Shown in pieces: positions 35,104 to 44,632 of a DNA stretch of 64,000 nt (position 1 is the stretch's first letter; every line of letters begins with the position of its first letter). The notes under the pieces were generated by a model that worked only from the letters and a program-made list of their open reading frames with translations, had not been told where the DNA came from and did no database searches. The stretch covers positions 63,975,925-64,039,924 of the forward strand of contig NC_083885.1 in assembly GCF_032452875.1 (NCBI RefSeq). The letters are read 5' to 3'. The stretch is from Bos javanicus (taxonomy: Eukaryota > Chordata > Mammalia > Artiodactyla > Bovidae). Position numbers and translations under genes: made by a program.

Positions 35104-37660
35104 GGGCTTTTCTGGTGGCTCAGATGGTAAAGAATCTGCCTGCAATGCAGGAGAACCATGTTCGATCCCTGGGTTGGGAAGATCCCTTGGAGAAGGGAAT
35201 GGCAACCCACTCCAGTATTCTTGCCTGGAGAATCCCATGAACAGAGGAGCCTGGCAGGCTATGGTCTGTTGGGTTGCAACGAGTTGGACACCACTGAAGC
35301 GACTGAGTACCCACTTGAGCATTTAAAGTAACTGTATTCTTTTGGAATTATGAACTGTTAGGTAATGTAATATTAATGCCCATTTGAACACTGAGATTCT
35401 AGGGTGTCTCTGCTTGAAAAGATTCTTCAAGGTAGCACTCTTTCATCCCACCTGGCTCTCCTCCAGCAGAAATGAAGAGAGCTCATTTGGAGCAGAATGG
35501 AGATAATGAAGTATTTCTTTTCAAAGAATCAGCGTTTTCTTCTATTAATTAGCTTGGGAATTTGTTGTGGGCGGCAAACTCAAGGATGATATTGTAATAG
35601 ATATTGGTGTCTGGCTGCTCGCACTTAAAAGCCAATACAGAGGCCAGGTAAAGGAAAGCTAGCATTATTCTGGATGCCAGCAACTGTTGAAAGTGAAATT
35701 GCTCAGTCATATCTAACTCTTTGCGACCCTGTGGACTGTAGCCTACTAGGCTCCTCCATCCATGGCATTTTCCAGGCAAGAGTACTGGACTGGTTTGCCA
35801 TTTCCTTCTCCAACAAGGAAGAGGAAGGACTGACTCCCTCCACCTCCCACCCCGGACAATTAATGAGCAACAGCTTTTATAGATGGAAGGAGGGGGCTAC
35901 AGGCAGAAACAGCGCAGTCAGCTCTGACAATCATCCTGAAACTGGTCATCACTGGTCTGATCAGTGTCATCTTGATTGTTGTCGATACAGTTAACCTTCA
36001 GTTCCAGGGTCCATTTGTTTTCATTTGTTAGGTTAATTCTCAGAATTGTGTCAGCTTCTCTCACGGTTTCCCAGGAGGCTCAGTGGTAAAGAGTCTGCCT
36101 GCCAAGGCAAGAGATGTGGGTTTGTTCCCTGGGTCGGGAAGATCCCCTGGAGAAGGGAATGGCAACCCACTGCAGTAATCTTAACTGGAAAATGCCATGG
36201 AGGGAGGAACCTGGTGGGCTACAGTCCATGGGGTCACAAAGAGCCACTTCACTTTCTTTCACTTTGCAACTCCATGGACTGCAGCACGCCAGGCTTCCCT
36301 GTCCTTCACTATCTCCCGGGACTTTGCTCAAACTCGTGTCCATTGAGTCGGTGATGGCATCAAACCATCTCATCCTCTGTCACCTCCTTCTGTCTCAAAG
36401 GATGTTAACTTACAGGCCCAAGATGGAGGCAACTAATTCAAAGAAGCAATATAGAATATAAAGACTGGGTCCCTTCAGAAACAGGGGTATTAGAACCATT
36501 ATTGAAAAATCAACACAAGAAATTAATACCATGAAATATGAATAAGACTTCAAAACACAGACGCACTTAAGTACTACTTAAGAAAAGTGAATAACGGGCT
36601 TCCCCGGGGGCTCGGAGGTAAAGGCTGTGCCTGCCAATGAGAGCACACGAGTTCCATCCCTGACCCAAGAAGGTCACAGGGCTCCAGAGCAACTAAGACC
36701 ATGCGACACAACCACCGAGCCTGGGAGCCGCCACTACTGAAGCCCAGAGTCCCGAGAGTCGGGGGTCCGCACAAGAGAGGTCACTGCAGTGAGAAGCCTG
36801 TGCCCCGGGACTGGAGAGGAGCCCTGCGCCCCGAGCAGCAACAAAGACCCAGCACAGCCGAAAATAAATGGATTTAAAAATAAAATACATACCGAGGCTG
36901 AGAAACTGCTATTGAGGAAACATGGTGATGGAGTGAGATGCTGGGTGATAAAGCAACAGCCAGGCCTGTCCGTCTCCAAAGAACCACTGATTGTGTGGAG
37001 ATCGGAAGACAACCTGAGGGTGTCGGGGGAAGGACTTTCCAGACAGCGGAGGAAAACCCTAGAAACCAGACCGCAAAGCCAGCTGGGCTTGGTGTGGTCA
37101 GGTGTGCAAGGTGGCTGGGGAGTGGAGGAGAAGGTAGAGAGTGTGAGGAGCGGTGCCCTCTGAGGGTGTGAGAAAGGATTTGGATTTGCCAAGGGAAGAT
37201 TTCATGCAAGGATGGGCACAATAAAGGACAGAAATGGTATGGACCCAAGAGAAGCAGAAGATATGAATAAGAGCTGGCAAGAATATACTGCCTGCTGCCT
37301 GCCAAGTCACTTCAGTCGTGTCCGACTCTGTGCGACCCCATGGACTGCAGCCTACCAGGCTACTCTGTCTATGGGATTCTCCAGGAAAGAACACTGGAGT
37401 GGGTTGCCATTTCCTTCTCCAGGCAAGAATATACAGAACTATACAAAAAAGATCTTCACGACCCAGATAATCCCGAAGGTGTGATCACTCACCTAGAGCC
37501 AGACAGCCTGGAATGTGAAGTCAAGTGGGCCTTAGGAAGAATCACTATGAACAAAGCTAGTGGAGGTGATGGAATTCCAGTTGAGCTATTTCAAATCCTC
37601 AGACATGATGCTGTGAAAGTGTTGCACTCAATAAGTCAGCAAGTTTGGAAAACAGCAGTG
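35104..37660. repeat. Inverted copy of 54.24-56.70 kb
   Basis: Read in reverse complement, this stretch follows 54243-56700 in order. It comprises a SINE (35104-35315), an unnamed LTR-like sequence (35330-35690), SINE pieces and a BovB 3' end (36246-36400), a CHR-type SINE (36597-36880), about 310 bp of shared unique sequence (36880-37190) and a BovB 5' part (37190-37660). The only large difference is a SINE at about 37290-37432, absent from the other copy. Confidence 0.88.
37190..37660 (+). mobile_element. BovB fragment interrupted by a Bov-tA SINE
   Basis: The BovB coding remnant (MGTIKDRNGMDPREAED then ASGGDGIPVELFQILRHDAV) is split by a 5'-truncated minus-strand Bov-tA at about 37290-37432. 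GCAAGAATATAC occurs on both sides. At 37660 the BovB stops abruptly at the junction with the direct duplication. Confidence 0.85.
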
Positions 37661-38479
37661 GCCACAGTGCCCCGCCCTCCACAGTTGTTGGAGAAGGAAA
37701 TGGCAACCCAGTCCAGTACTCTTGCCCAGAAAATGCCATGGACGGGGGAACCTGGTAGGCTACAGTCCACGGGGACGCAAAGAGTTGGACATGACTGAGC
37801 AACTTCACTTTCACTTTCAACAGTTTCTGGCATCCAAAATAAAGCTAACTTTCCTTTCCCCCAACCTGGCCTCTGTATTGGCTTTTAAGTGAGAGCATCC
37901 AGACACCAATATCTATTACAATATCATCCTTGAGTTTGCCGCCCCCAACAAATTCCCAGGCTAATTAATAGAAGAAAATGCTGATTCTTTGAACAGAAAT
38001 ACTTCATTATCTCCATTCTGCTCCAAATGAGCTCTCTTCCTTTCTGCTGGAGGAGAGCCAGGTGGGATGAAAGAGTGCTACCTTGAAGAATCTTTTCAAG
38101 CAGAGACACCCTAGAATCTCAGTGTTCAAAAGGGCATTAATATTACATTACCTAACAGTTCATAATTCCAAAAGAACACAGTTACTTTAAATGCTCGAGT
38201 GGGTGCTCAGTCGCTTCAGTCATGTCCGACTCTTTGCAACCCAACAGGCCATAGCCTGCCTGTCTCCTCTGTCCATGGGATTCTCCAGGCAAGAATACTG
38301 GAGTGGGTTACCATTCCCTTCTCCAGGGGATCTTCCTGATGACGGGATCGAACCTGGGTCTTCTATGGTGCAGGTGGATTGTTTACCACTGAGCTACTGG
38401 GGAAGCCTTACAGAGGGATGATATCTCCACATAATAATGGCCATGTAACAAACCGCAGCTATCATCTACTCCATATAAA

Positions 38480-38740
38480 AAAATCTTGGGGATAGGGTGG
38501 AGGATTTGGGAGAATGGCACTGAAACACGTATAATATCATATATGAAACGAGTCGCCAGTCCAGGTTCGATGCACGATACTGGATGCTTGGGGCTGGTGC
38601 ACCGGGATGACCCAGAGGGATGGGACAGGGACGGAGGAGGGAGGAGGGTTCAGGATGGGGAACATGTGTATACCTGTGGCAGATTCATGTTGATACATGG
38701 CAAAAACAACACAAGATAGTAAAGTTAAAAAATAAAAAAA
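38480..38740 (+). repeat. L1 3' UTR tail
   Basis: TTTGGGAGAATGGCACTGAA to the AAAATAAAAAAAAATC tail; the same 3' UTR ends the L1 at 62.76-63.04 kb. Also present in copy B at 56775-57050, so it predates the duplication. Confidence 0.88.
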
Positions 38741-38790
38741 AATCTGGAAGGGGAAGTACACAGGACACTTATTTGACAGAAATGTCTTTG

Positions 38791-38796
38791 TTTATT
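38791..38796 (-). terminator. Poly(A) signal of ZSCAN5-like unit A
   Basis: AATAAA on the minus strand, 382 bases beyond the stop, in a block (AAATTTCAAATAAACAAA) conserved in units A, M, D and B. Confidence 0.7.
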
Positions 38797-39177
38797 TGAA
38801 ATTTAAATTTCACTGGTGATCCTCTTTTTCTTCTGGACACTCTGCTAGGAGCATCCTATTTTACGATGAAATGTTCCCTAATGGGGGGACAATCAGCAGT
38901 CACCTCAGTTTCATGAAGAAGAAAACTAATGAGACCTGCATTCACTGAAAGAAGAAAACACAGGCTACACTAAAGTAGAAAACGAATTCTGAAGGGAAAG
39001 ATAAGTCATCACTCAAATATTCACCAAATTCATGTGAATGGAACCCCATCGGGTTCCAGTATGATTGTAAGTTCTTCACATGTCACCCTTTCATTGTATC
39101 ACCTAAGTGACAAATAATCCAGAATTTCCTTCTAGGAGCAGACGCCACTTGGACCTGATGGTGGGGTCCTGGGTGAC

Positions 39178-42100
39178 TCATTTGGAATGGATTTTCCAGT
39201 CGCCTTTGAAAGTCTCAAGCTGACGGAAGGCACTGTGACACTCGGGGCACACGTAGGGCTTGAGCCCAGATTGGGTGCGTCGGTGAACACTGAGGTTCCC
39301 TCGGTGGCCGAAAGCTCTGTCACAGTGCTCACAGCGGAAAGGCTTCTCCTGGGTGTGGGGCCTCTTGTGAGCACGCAGCGTGGAGTCGTGGGTGAACTTC
39401 TTGAGGCAGACATCACAGCTGTAGGGCTTCTTGCCAGTGTGGATCTGCTCGTGAACCCGCAGATCTGAAGGCTGTATGAACCCTTTGGCACATATGTCGC
39501 ATTGAAAGGGCCTCTCTCCTGTGTGTGTCCTCTGGAGCAGGGTAAGCTGAGATTGATAAGGAAAGCTCTTTTTGCAGATGCTGCATTCAGAGGGTGCCCG
39601 TCCCGGGGTTTCTGCTCCCTCAGGAAGACTGGTGGGTCCCACGGTGCCAGATGAACCAACGGAATGGGACCCAAGCTGTCCTGAGAACTCTCCTTGGTCC
39701 AAACACGTGGCTGCTTCTTGACGCACGTCTTGGCAAGTCGGACTGCTGTCCCGCTTCCTTTTCATATGTCTGCGATTTTTTAGAGGACCTCGTCTGGATC
39801 CCCTCGTAGTGGAAACGTCTCCCTCTGCAACACAGAAGGAAAGGGTTCAGGAGCCACTATTTAAATACCACTTTCTTCTTGAGGATTCTTCTGTCTCTCT
39901 ATGCTCCCAGAATTCACTGAAAGAAATTCAGCACCACATTTAACATGGAGCATTTTCTGTGCTGCCGGCCTCACTGGAACCTTGATGTTGGCTGAGAAGT
40001 TCCCATCAAGCAACCAAGCTAAGAGCTTGGACTGTGGGACACTGGAACATTGATGATGGAGAAGGTTGGCACTGGACAATGATCTCCACCCACCCATCAA
40101 GGATGGTGATGCTGGCTACCCAGCCTCATGCCACCACAGGAGGGAGTCACTAACTCTGCTGGATTCCACGGTTTTGAGTACTCACCAGGACCCTTCAGAA
40201 GTTGAGGTGCTTCAGATTGAAGGGTTTTTGTCTCTCCCCTGTCTTCCAGCAGGTCCTTCTCCAAGTTCTCAGTGGGCGTCTGACCCTCCAGCTCACCTGT
40301 TTCAGGAACAGTCTCTGGCGGGAGAGCTCTCTCATCCTGACAGGGGACAAACAAGCAGAGTCAAAGCCATTTACCTTAGTCCATGGAAAACTGTTTCCTA
40401 TTTCCCCATCTGCCTCGTACCTTGACCTTATACTCCAAGTTTCTTCATGAAATTTTAGGGGCTATGCCCTGACTTCGTCTGGTCCACCCCATCACCCTGA
40501 TTGATAATCATCTCCTGATACTCAAGGCTGTCCTGGATCTACACAGACTGTATCTTGCAATCAAATCAGGACATCACAGTTGGCACTCTGACTTCTCTAT
40601 GCATAGGTCTCTCCAAATCATACGCACTCCTTCCTGCCCCTGACTCTGGAAGTAAAGAACTCTAGGTCCAGCTCTCTTGACTCCATCATTGTTGGAGACT
40701 TTGCCTGGATGCATCTTTGCGATGGTGGTTACCCAGTACATAGGAAGATGACGTTCAATATTTTTGGTCTCCACTCCATGCAAGTCAATAGCATCCCCTG
40801 CCTATACCCAACCTTATTTGAACAAATCAACTGTCTTCCATTCATTCTTCAATGTCTATAAGGGAAAGTGTTAGTCACTCAGTCATGTCTGACTCTCTGC
40901 AAGCCCATGACTATAGCTGCCAGTTTCCTCTGTTCATGGGATTCTCCAGGCGAGAACATTAAAGTGTGTAGCCATTCCCTTCTACAGGGGATCTTCCTGA
41001 CCCAGGGACCCAACCCAGGTCTCCTGCATTGTCAGCAGATTCTTCACCATCTGAGCCACTAGGGAAGCCCAATGTCTACTGGGGGGCAAAATGAGTCCAC
41101 TTTAGAGTCACTCCTTCAGTTGTAAGGAATGATCATATTCTGAAATATGACGTGCCCTTGGGCAAAGTGGCCTTGGGTAAATCACCTGTCAGTGCATTTA
41201 CCTGTAGCAGATTGAACCTAGCATCCTATCAGGAAGACAGGATTTCCTTCTCCCCACTCCTAAGACTAGAAGCTTTCATAGCAGAGGGACAGAGATGGAT
41301 TATCTTCATTCTCACAGTGATTAGAAAAAATGCCTAGGAACTGAATGTATCCATGGGAATTCCTGGAAGCAATGGGTCCACTCCTGTCCTTTGCCAAATC
41401 TCCCCATTACTCCAGCAGCCACACCCACCTGACTCTCTTCTACCTGCTTACACGCTCTCACCTGCTCCCTAGATAGGTTCGTGGCTCCTGGCAGATTCTG
41501 CAGCTCTGGGCTTCCTTCCTGGCCATCCTCTGGAGGTATGACCATCACGGGGGGTTGGGGCTCCCTGCACGGGTCTCTCTCATCGTCCATGTCACCGGCC
41601 TTGGCTTCAACCATCTCAATATCGGGATCGTGCACAAGATATTTCTGCCCTTGTATGCAGACTATGGTCTGTGAGGGGAGAAATCAATCAAGATCAGTCT
41701 CTATAAGACCTGGAATGTAGCTTTCAGGCATCCAATGGCATTGACAATAGAAGCTCCCGTTTGGTGTAAAAGATCTACGTCCTTCGATTTGAGACAGCCA
41801 GAAGTATCTCCCAAATTGCCCAACTGTGAACTTCTCTCACCTGTTTGGGAACCACTGATACAGAGCCAAACCCTCAGGTCCTATCTTGTGATCCCTGCAG
41901 CTTGCACGTGTCTCCTTGTCCCACACCCATCACTAAGGTCCTACTCACCCAATTCTTGGGTTTCTGCTTATTTTTCAGCACGTCCTCCAGGTCTTTGCAA
42001 CTCTGCACCCCACTTTCTTTGAGCAGGACCTGGCACTCCAGGGGCATGCAGATCATGAACTGCTCCAGCACCAGCCTGTCCATCATCTGCTCCTTGGTGT

Positions 42101-42236
42101 GAAGATCCGGCCTCAGCCACAGATGGCAGAGTTCACGGAGTCTCCTCAGATCCTCGACAGGGTCTGACTCCTCCGAGCTGCTAAATGTTCTGAACCGGAC
42201 GTGCCAGGTTTCCTGGTCACAGTCTGAGTTTTCCAT
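39178..42236 (-). CDS. ZSCAN5-like unit A: SCAN plus five zinc fingers, three fingers damaged
   Basis: SCAN-zinc-finger gene of the ZSCAN5 family. Exons on the minus strand: 42236-41949, 41668-41462, 40336-40186 and 39824-39178 (stop TGA at 39180-39178), all with consensus GT/AG. From the ATG at 42236 it encodes 430 residues. The codon matching the start of the intact unit M is ACG here (42332-42330), so translation would have to begin later, still upstream of the SCAN domain (FRTFSSSEESDP to KPKNW; core LWLRPDLHTKEQMMDRLVLEQ). The finger exon stays open, but finger 1 has His to Leu (39537-39535), finger 4 His to Gln (39273-39271) and finger 5 His to Asp (39201-39199); only fingers 2 and 3 keep all ligands. 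It could be a decaying gene or an altered protein; the lost ATG favours decay. Confidence 0.75.
40868..41072 (-). repeat. Bov-tA SINE in unit A intron
   Basis: GTTAGTCACTCAGTCATGTC to GAGCCACTAGGGAAGCCC. The same insertion is in unit B at 59217-59425. Confidence 0.9.
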
Positions 42237-42589
42237 GAGTGTGTCTTGGGGTGGCACGGATGCCTGTGACTCTGCCCCAGGGCTGTCTGTGATGTGTCCA
42301 CAAGCCTGAAAAAATGTCTGGTCCTCAGCCGTATTGATGGAGCAAATTTCCAGTAGGACTCTGAGCAAATGCTTCTAGAAGTGGGTGCCCAGTTGACGCC
42401 TATGGAAATGGATTTCCTCTGCTTTTCCTCAGCATTAAAGTCACTTCTTAGAAGTCTAGGGAGACAAAAAAAAGAAACAAATGGGTTTCATTTTTTTCCA
42501 CCCTTCTGTCTCCCCTACATCCCAATATTGGACACCATTGCTCGACTCATTCAATATTTCATAAAACTGTCTGGTCAGAAATGACCATA

Positions 42590-42900
42590 GGGCTTCCTTG
42601 GTGGTCCAGTGGCTAAGAATCTGCTGCCAATGCAGGGGACATGGGTTTGATCCCTCATATGGGAACACCCCGCCTGCCTCTAAGCCTGTGCATCAGAACT
42701 CTTAAGCTTGAGAGGGGCAACTACTGAACCTGAGCTCTAGACTCCCAGCTCTGCCATGGGAGAAGTCACCACAAAGAGAAGCCCATACCCCTCAGCTAGA
42801 CAGTAGTCCCCTCTAGCTACGACTAGAGAAAGCCCTCACAGCAAAGAAGACCCAGCCCAGCCAAAATGAATGAATTAAAAAACTTAAAACTAATAATAAA
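42590..42900 (+). repeat. CHR-type SINE upstream of unit A SCAN exon
   Basis: GGGCTTCCTTGGTGGTCCAG to the A-rich AATGAATTAAAAAACTTAAA end. Shared with unit B at 60945-61235. Confidence 0.82.
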
Positions 42901-43158
42901 TATATATGTAGTTTTTAAATGGCCATAGGGTGCCGCTCAGAAACCCTTGAAGAAAACCAGCCACCTCACAGCAACATGTGTGGAAACATTCTTCTCCCCT
43001 TGCAGAAGAGCTGGATTACACGTGGGGTTAGAGGAAGATCTCCTGTCACAAGGTCTCCCAGCTAATGTAAGATGAACAGAAAGCAAGATCTTTTGGAAAC
43101 CCAGCCGTGTGTCCTGATTTCTAGGCATCCTCCTTGGACGTGCCCACTCACTGCTTAC

Positions 43159-43243
43159 CCCTTCCAGGTCTCTTGCCTTCAGCCTCCTCAGGTCAGGCAC
43201 TGGCTCTCAAAGTGTGTCTGGAGCTGAAATGTCTATATTTATA
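43159..43243 (-). promoter_or_regulatory. TATA promoter and noncoding exon 1 of unit A
   Basis: TATAAATA at 43243-43236 on the minus strand. About 30 bases downstream starts a conserved block (TTGAGAGCCAGTGCCTGACC..GAGGAGGCTGAAGG) that ends at 43159 before a donor, GTAAGCAGTGAG. The same arrangement occurs in units D and B. The exon is inferred from conservation and splice consensus. Confidence 0.6.
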
Positions 43244-43699
43244 GAGATTTGGGTGAAACTCCAGGGATTTCTGGCCATAACCTCACCATCCCACTGATAG
43301 GCTAAAGGGCATGGAAGGAACCACTTTGGATAATCTGGGTAGATTCCATTTCCTGTGGAGACTGCAACAGGAAGAACCATTAAAGAGGCCACCATATTGG
43401 TTTGGCAGTAACCTTTCTCTAATGTATTTTATTTACTTTAGAATTGTGGATGGCATTTCTTGGGGAAACAGATTGATTTTCCTGATCTGATGAATTTTTT
43501 CTCTGCTTGGAGACTGTGAAGCAGTCCAGTAATTGTAATCCAATGGTTGTAATCAAATTGGGTTACCCAATCTTGTTTCTTTTCTCATGAATTAAGTCAT
43601 CAAAGACTTTTGTCTAAAATCAGCTGACGAGATCAACTGTAAGAAGCCATTTCAGAGAGGCATCAAGGAAACCCAAGGTTGTACACCAGTAGGGAAAAA

Positions 43700-43965
43700 G
43701 AGGAGAAGGCAATGGCACCCCACTGCAGTACTCTTGCCTGGAAAATCCCATGGATGGAGGAGCCTGGTGGGCTAGAGTCAGACATGACTGAGTGACTTCA
43801 CTTTCACATTTCCCTTTCAAGCATTGGAGAAGGAAATGGCAACCCACTCCAGCGTTCTTGCCTGGAGAATCCCAGGGATGGGGAAGCCTGGTGGGCTTCC
43901 GTCTATGAGGTCGCACAAAGTCGGACACGACTGAAGCAACTTAGCAGCAGCAGTAGCAGGAGGGG
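43700..43965 (+). repeat. Two truncated plus-strand Bov-tA SINEs
   Basis: Copies at 43703-43800 and 43825-43945, both lacking the tRNA-derived head. The first is shared with 63890-64000. Confidence 0.85.
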
Positions 43966-44154
43966 AAAAGAATGACGCTTATCAATTTAAGAAGCCTTCT
44001 TTTTCTAAATACCTAAGGAAGCAGTATGCAAACTAGTACAAAGGGAACCTATCTCAACATAATAATGGCCACATTGAAAAAACCGTGGCTATCACCTACC
44101 TGTAGCAAAGTCTTAGAAGAGAACACACACAGCTCTTTGATAGAAATGTGTTTG

Positions 44155-44160
44155 TTTATT
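44155..44160 (-). terminator. Poly(A) signal of ZSCAN5-like unit M
   Basis: AATAAA on the minus strand, 473 bases past the stop, in the block shared by all units. Confidence 0.7.
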
Positions 44161-44632
44161 TGAAATTTAAATTTCACTGGTGATCCTGTATTTATCTAGC
44201 TGTCCTGGTAGGAGCATCCTATTTTACAAGGAAATCACACCTGGCAGGAAGGCAATCAGCAGTAGCCTCACTCTGATGATGAGGTACTGAGAACCAGTGA
44301 GACACAGCTTCATTGGAAGAACAAGAACAACACGAAGAGAAAACATGTAAGAAAACCAGAGTCTAACATCGTAAGGTAATTCTCCTCCAACTGAAAATAC
44401 ACAAATGAAAAAGAAAACTATAGTCTATAGCAAAGTAGAAAACAAAATCCAAAGGGAAAAATAAGTCATCACTCAAGTATCCTAATTCACGCGAATGGAA
44501 TCCCACTGGGTTCCACGATCCTCCTAAGCCCCTCCCCTGTCATCCACACTTTGTATCACACAGGTGACAAATCATTCTCATTTTCTCATTAAAACAGAAA
44601 GACCTGGACCTGAGAGCAGGGTCCTGAGCCAG

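Larger units (their letters stand above)
37673..43965 (-). repeat. Segmental duplication, copy A (carries ZSCAN5-like unit A)
   Basis: Collinear with 55953 to the window end at 64000. The shared content includes SINEs at the same positions (38200-38408, 40868-41072, 42590-42900 and 43700-43800), an L1 3' tail (38480-38740) and all exons of the ZSCAN5-like unit. Copy B is longer mainly through the L1 at 61.25-63.05 kb. Confidence 0.9.

Noticed and set aside
42366..42368. Start of the unit A SCAN frame upstream at 42368
   Set aside because: The codon there is TTG, not ATG; the stretch is leader sequence homologous to the 5' UTR of unit M.
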